Source: Rhodospirillales bacterium
Lineage (GTDB): Bacteria > Pseudomonadota > Alphaproteobacteria > Acetobacterales > Acetobacteraceae
Length of the DNA stretch: 5,919 nt
NCBI GenBank assembly: GCA_028866445.1
Contig: JAGWIE010000100.1
Location: 1 to 5,919, forward strand
Reading direction: 5' to 3'
Positions 5,381 to 5,919 of this stretch are shown one piece after another (position 1 is the first letter of the stretch; every line of letters begins with the position of its first letter). The notes below the pieces were generated by a model. The model did not search any database. It saw nothing but the letters and a program-made list of their open reading frames with translations, and had not been told where the DNA came from. Made by a program: the position numbers and the translations under genes.

Positions 5381-5919
5381 CCGCGCAAAAAACGAACAAG
5401 CCCCGCCGTTGAGCCATCGGCTTGCGCGGGGTTTTCCTTACCTTCCACCACTGGCATCAGCTTGGTCGCCAGCTCCTTGCCCAGTTCCACGCCCCATTGG
5501 TCAAAAGCGTTGATATTCCAGATCGCGGCTTCCATGAACACACGGTGCTCATATAAAGCCACCAGCTTGCCCAGCGTCGCCGGGTCCAAAATTTCATAGG
5601 CTGTCACCAGCGAGGGCCGGTTGCCGGGGAAAACGCGATGAGGGTTGCCGTCGGCTTCCTCTAACGTGCGGCCTCGCAGCAGGGCTTGGGCCTGGGCCAG
5701 GCAATTGGCGATGAGCAGGTGGTGATGCTGGGCTAGCTCCGGCTCGTGCCCCTTCGCCGCAATGTAGAATTCGCAGGGTATGACATTCGTGCCCTGGTGG
5801 AGAAGCTGATAGAAAGCGTGCTGGCCATTGGTGCCAGGTTCGCCGAACACCAGCGGGCCGGTGGGGTGGGCAACGGCTTCACCTTCCCGCGTCACGCGCT
5901 TGCCGTTGGATTCCATGTC
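5377..5919 (-). CDS. pgi: Glucose-6-phosphate isomerase, C-terminal part, truncated by window edge
   Basis: The enzyme interconverts glucose-6-phosphate and fructose-6-phosphate in the cytosol. The 180 residues present are the C-terminal third of a protein that usually has about 500-560; the start lies beyond the right edge. The fragment opens just at the catalytic Glu of the MESNGK motif (codon 5911-5913). It then shows FGEPGTNGQHAFYQLLHQGT with the ring-opening His (fragment residue 34). Later comes the second family signature WNINAFDQWGVELGKELA, with the conserved Gln (141) and Lys (148). EGNRP-type sequence appears as PGNRPS, and the typical C-terminal ending D.ST.GL...RG is kept. The gene is convergent with the receiver gene and overlaps it by 4 bp. 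A likely terminator for that neighbour lies inside this gene's last codons. Confidence 0.97.
   Translation of the reverse strand, partial: DMESNGKRVTREGEAVAHPTGPLVFGEPGTNGQHAFYQLLHQGTNVIPCEFYIAAKGHEPELAQHHHLLIANCLAQAQALLRGRTLEEADGNPHRVFPGNRPSLVTAYEILDPATLGKLVALYEHRVFMEAAIWNINAFDQWGVELGKELATKLMPVVEGKENPAQADGSTAGLVRFLRG
5398..5434 (+). terminator. Candidate rho-independent terminator for the receiver gene, inside pgi 3' coding sequence
   Basis: AAGCCCCGC (5398-5406) can pair with GCGGGGTTT (5426-5434) through one G-T wobble. An inner helix GAGCC/GGCTT (5411-5415/5419-5423) sits around an ATC loop, and TTTTCC follows the GC stem. This has the shape of an intrinsic terminator starting 18 nt after the receiver stop on the plus strand. 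The inner internal loop is asymmetric (CGTT against GC) and the U-tract is short, so efficiency is uncertain. On the minus strand the reverse-complement hairpin is followed, after a short gap, by six T at the end of pgi, so weak bidirectional action is possible. Confidence 0.5.

Overview
The window is a dense, GC-rich, chromosomal-looking stretch with no mobile element, CRISPR array or rRNA. It looks alphaproteobacterial. The heme A synthase fragment, the TPR lipoprotein fused head to tail with ispE, and the overall codon style would suit an acidophilic or acetic-acid-type lineage such as Acetobacteraceae. That placement is an inference from memory of gene families, not a search result.

Layout. 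(a) Positions 1-1449, minus strand: apaG, then folE (GTP cyclohydrolase I), then the 5' part of ctaA (heme A synthase, running off the left edge). The gaps of 63 and 70 bp are compatible with an operon or with separate short transcripts. (b) Positions 1542-4194, plus strand: a large TPR outer-membrane lipoprotein, ispE joined to it by an ATGA stop/start overlap, and a tRNA-Gln(UUG) 14 nt after the ispE stop, so probably one transcript. (c) Positions 4198-5380: a divergent two-component pair. A short soluble histidine kinase is on the minus strand and a receiver-only response regulator is on the plus strand, separated by 127 bp that contain a perfect 10-bp inverted repeat. (d) Positions 5377-5919, minus strand: the C-terminal third of glucose-6-phosphate isomerase (pgi, running off the right edge). 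Its stop codon shares a CTAG palindrome with the response-regulator stop.

How the genes relate. Most are housekeeping: tetrahydrofolate/pterin synthesis (folE), heme A for the terminal oxidase (ctaA), isoprenoid precursors by the MEP pathway (ispE), translation (tRNA-Gln) and central sugar metabolism (pgi). The less ordinary parts are two. The first is the TPR lipoprotein-ispE-tRNA-Gln block, which recalls the lbcA-lolB-ispE-tRNA-Gln block of Pseudomonas. The second is the minimal kinase/receiver pair, which has neither an input domain nor an output domain and has a striking symmetric element between its two genes. I see no clearly new multi-gene defence or mobile system. The kinase/receiver pair and its shared inverted repeat are the best candidates for undescribed biology here.
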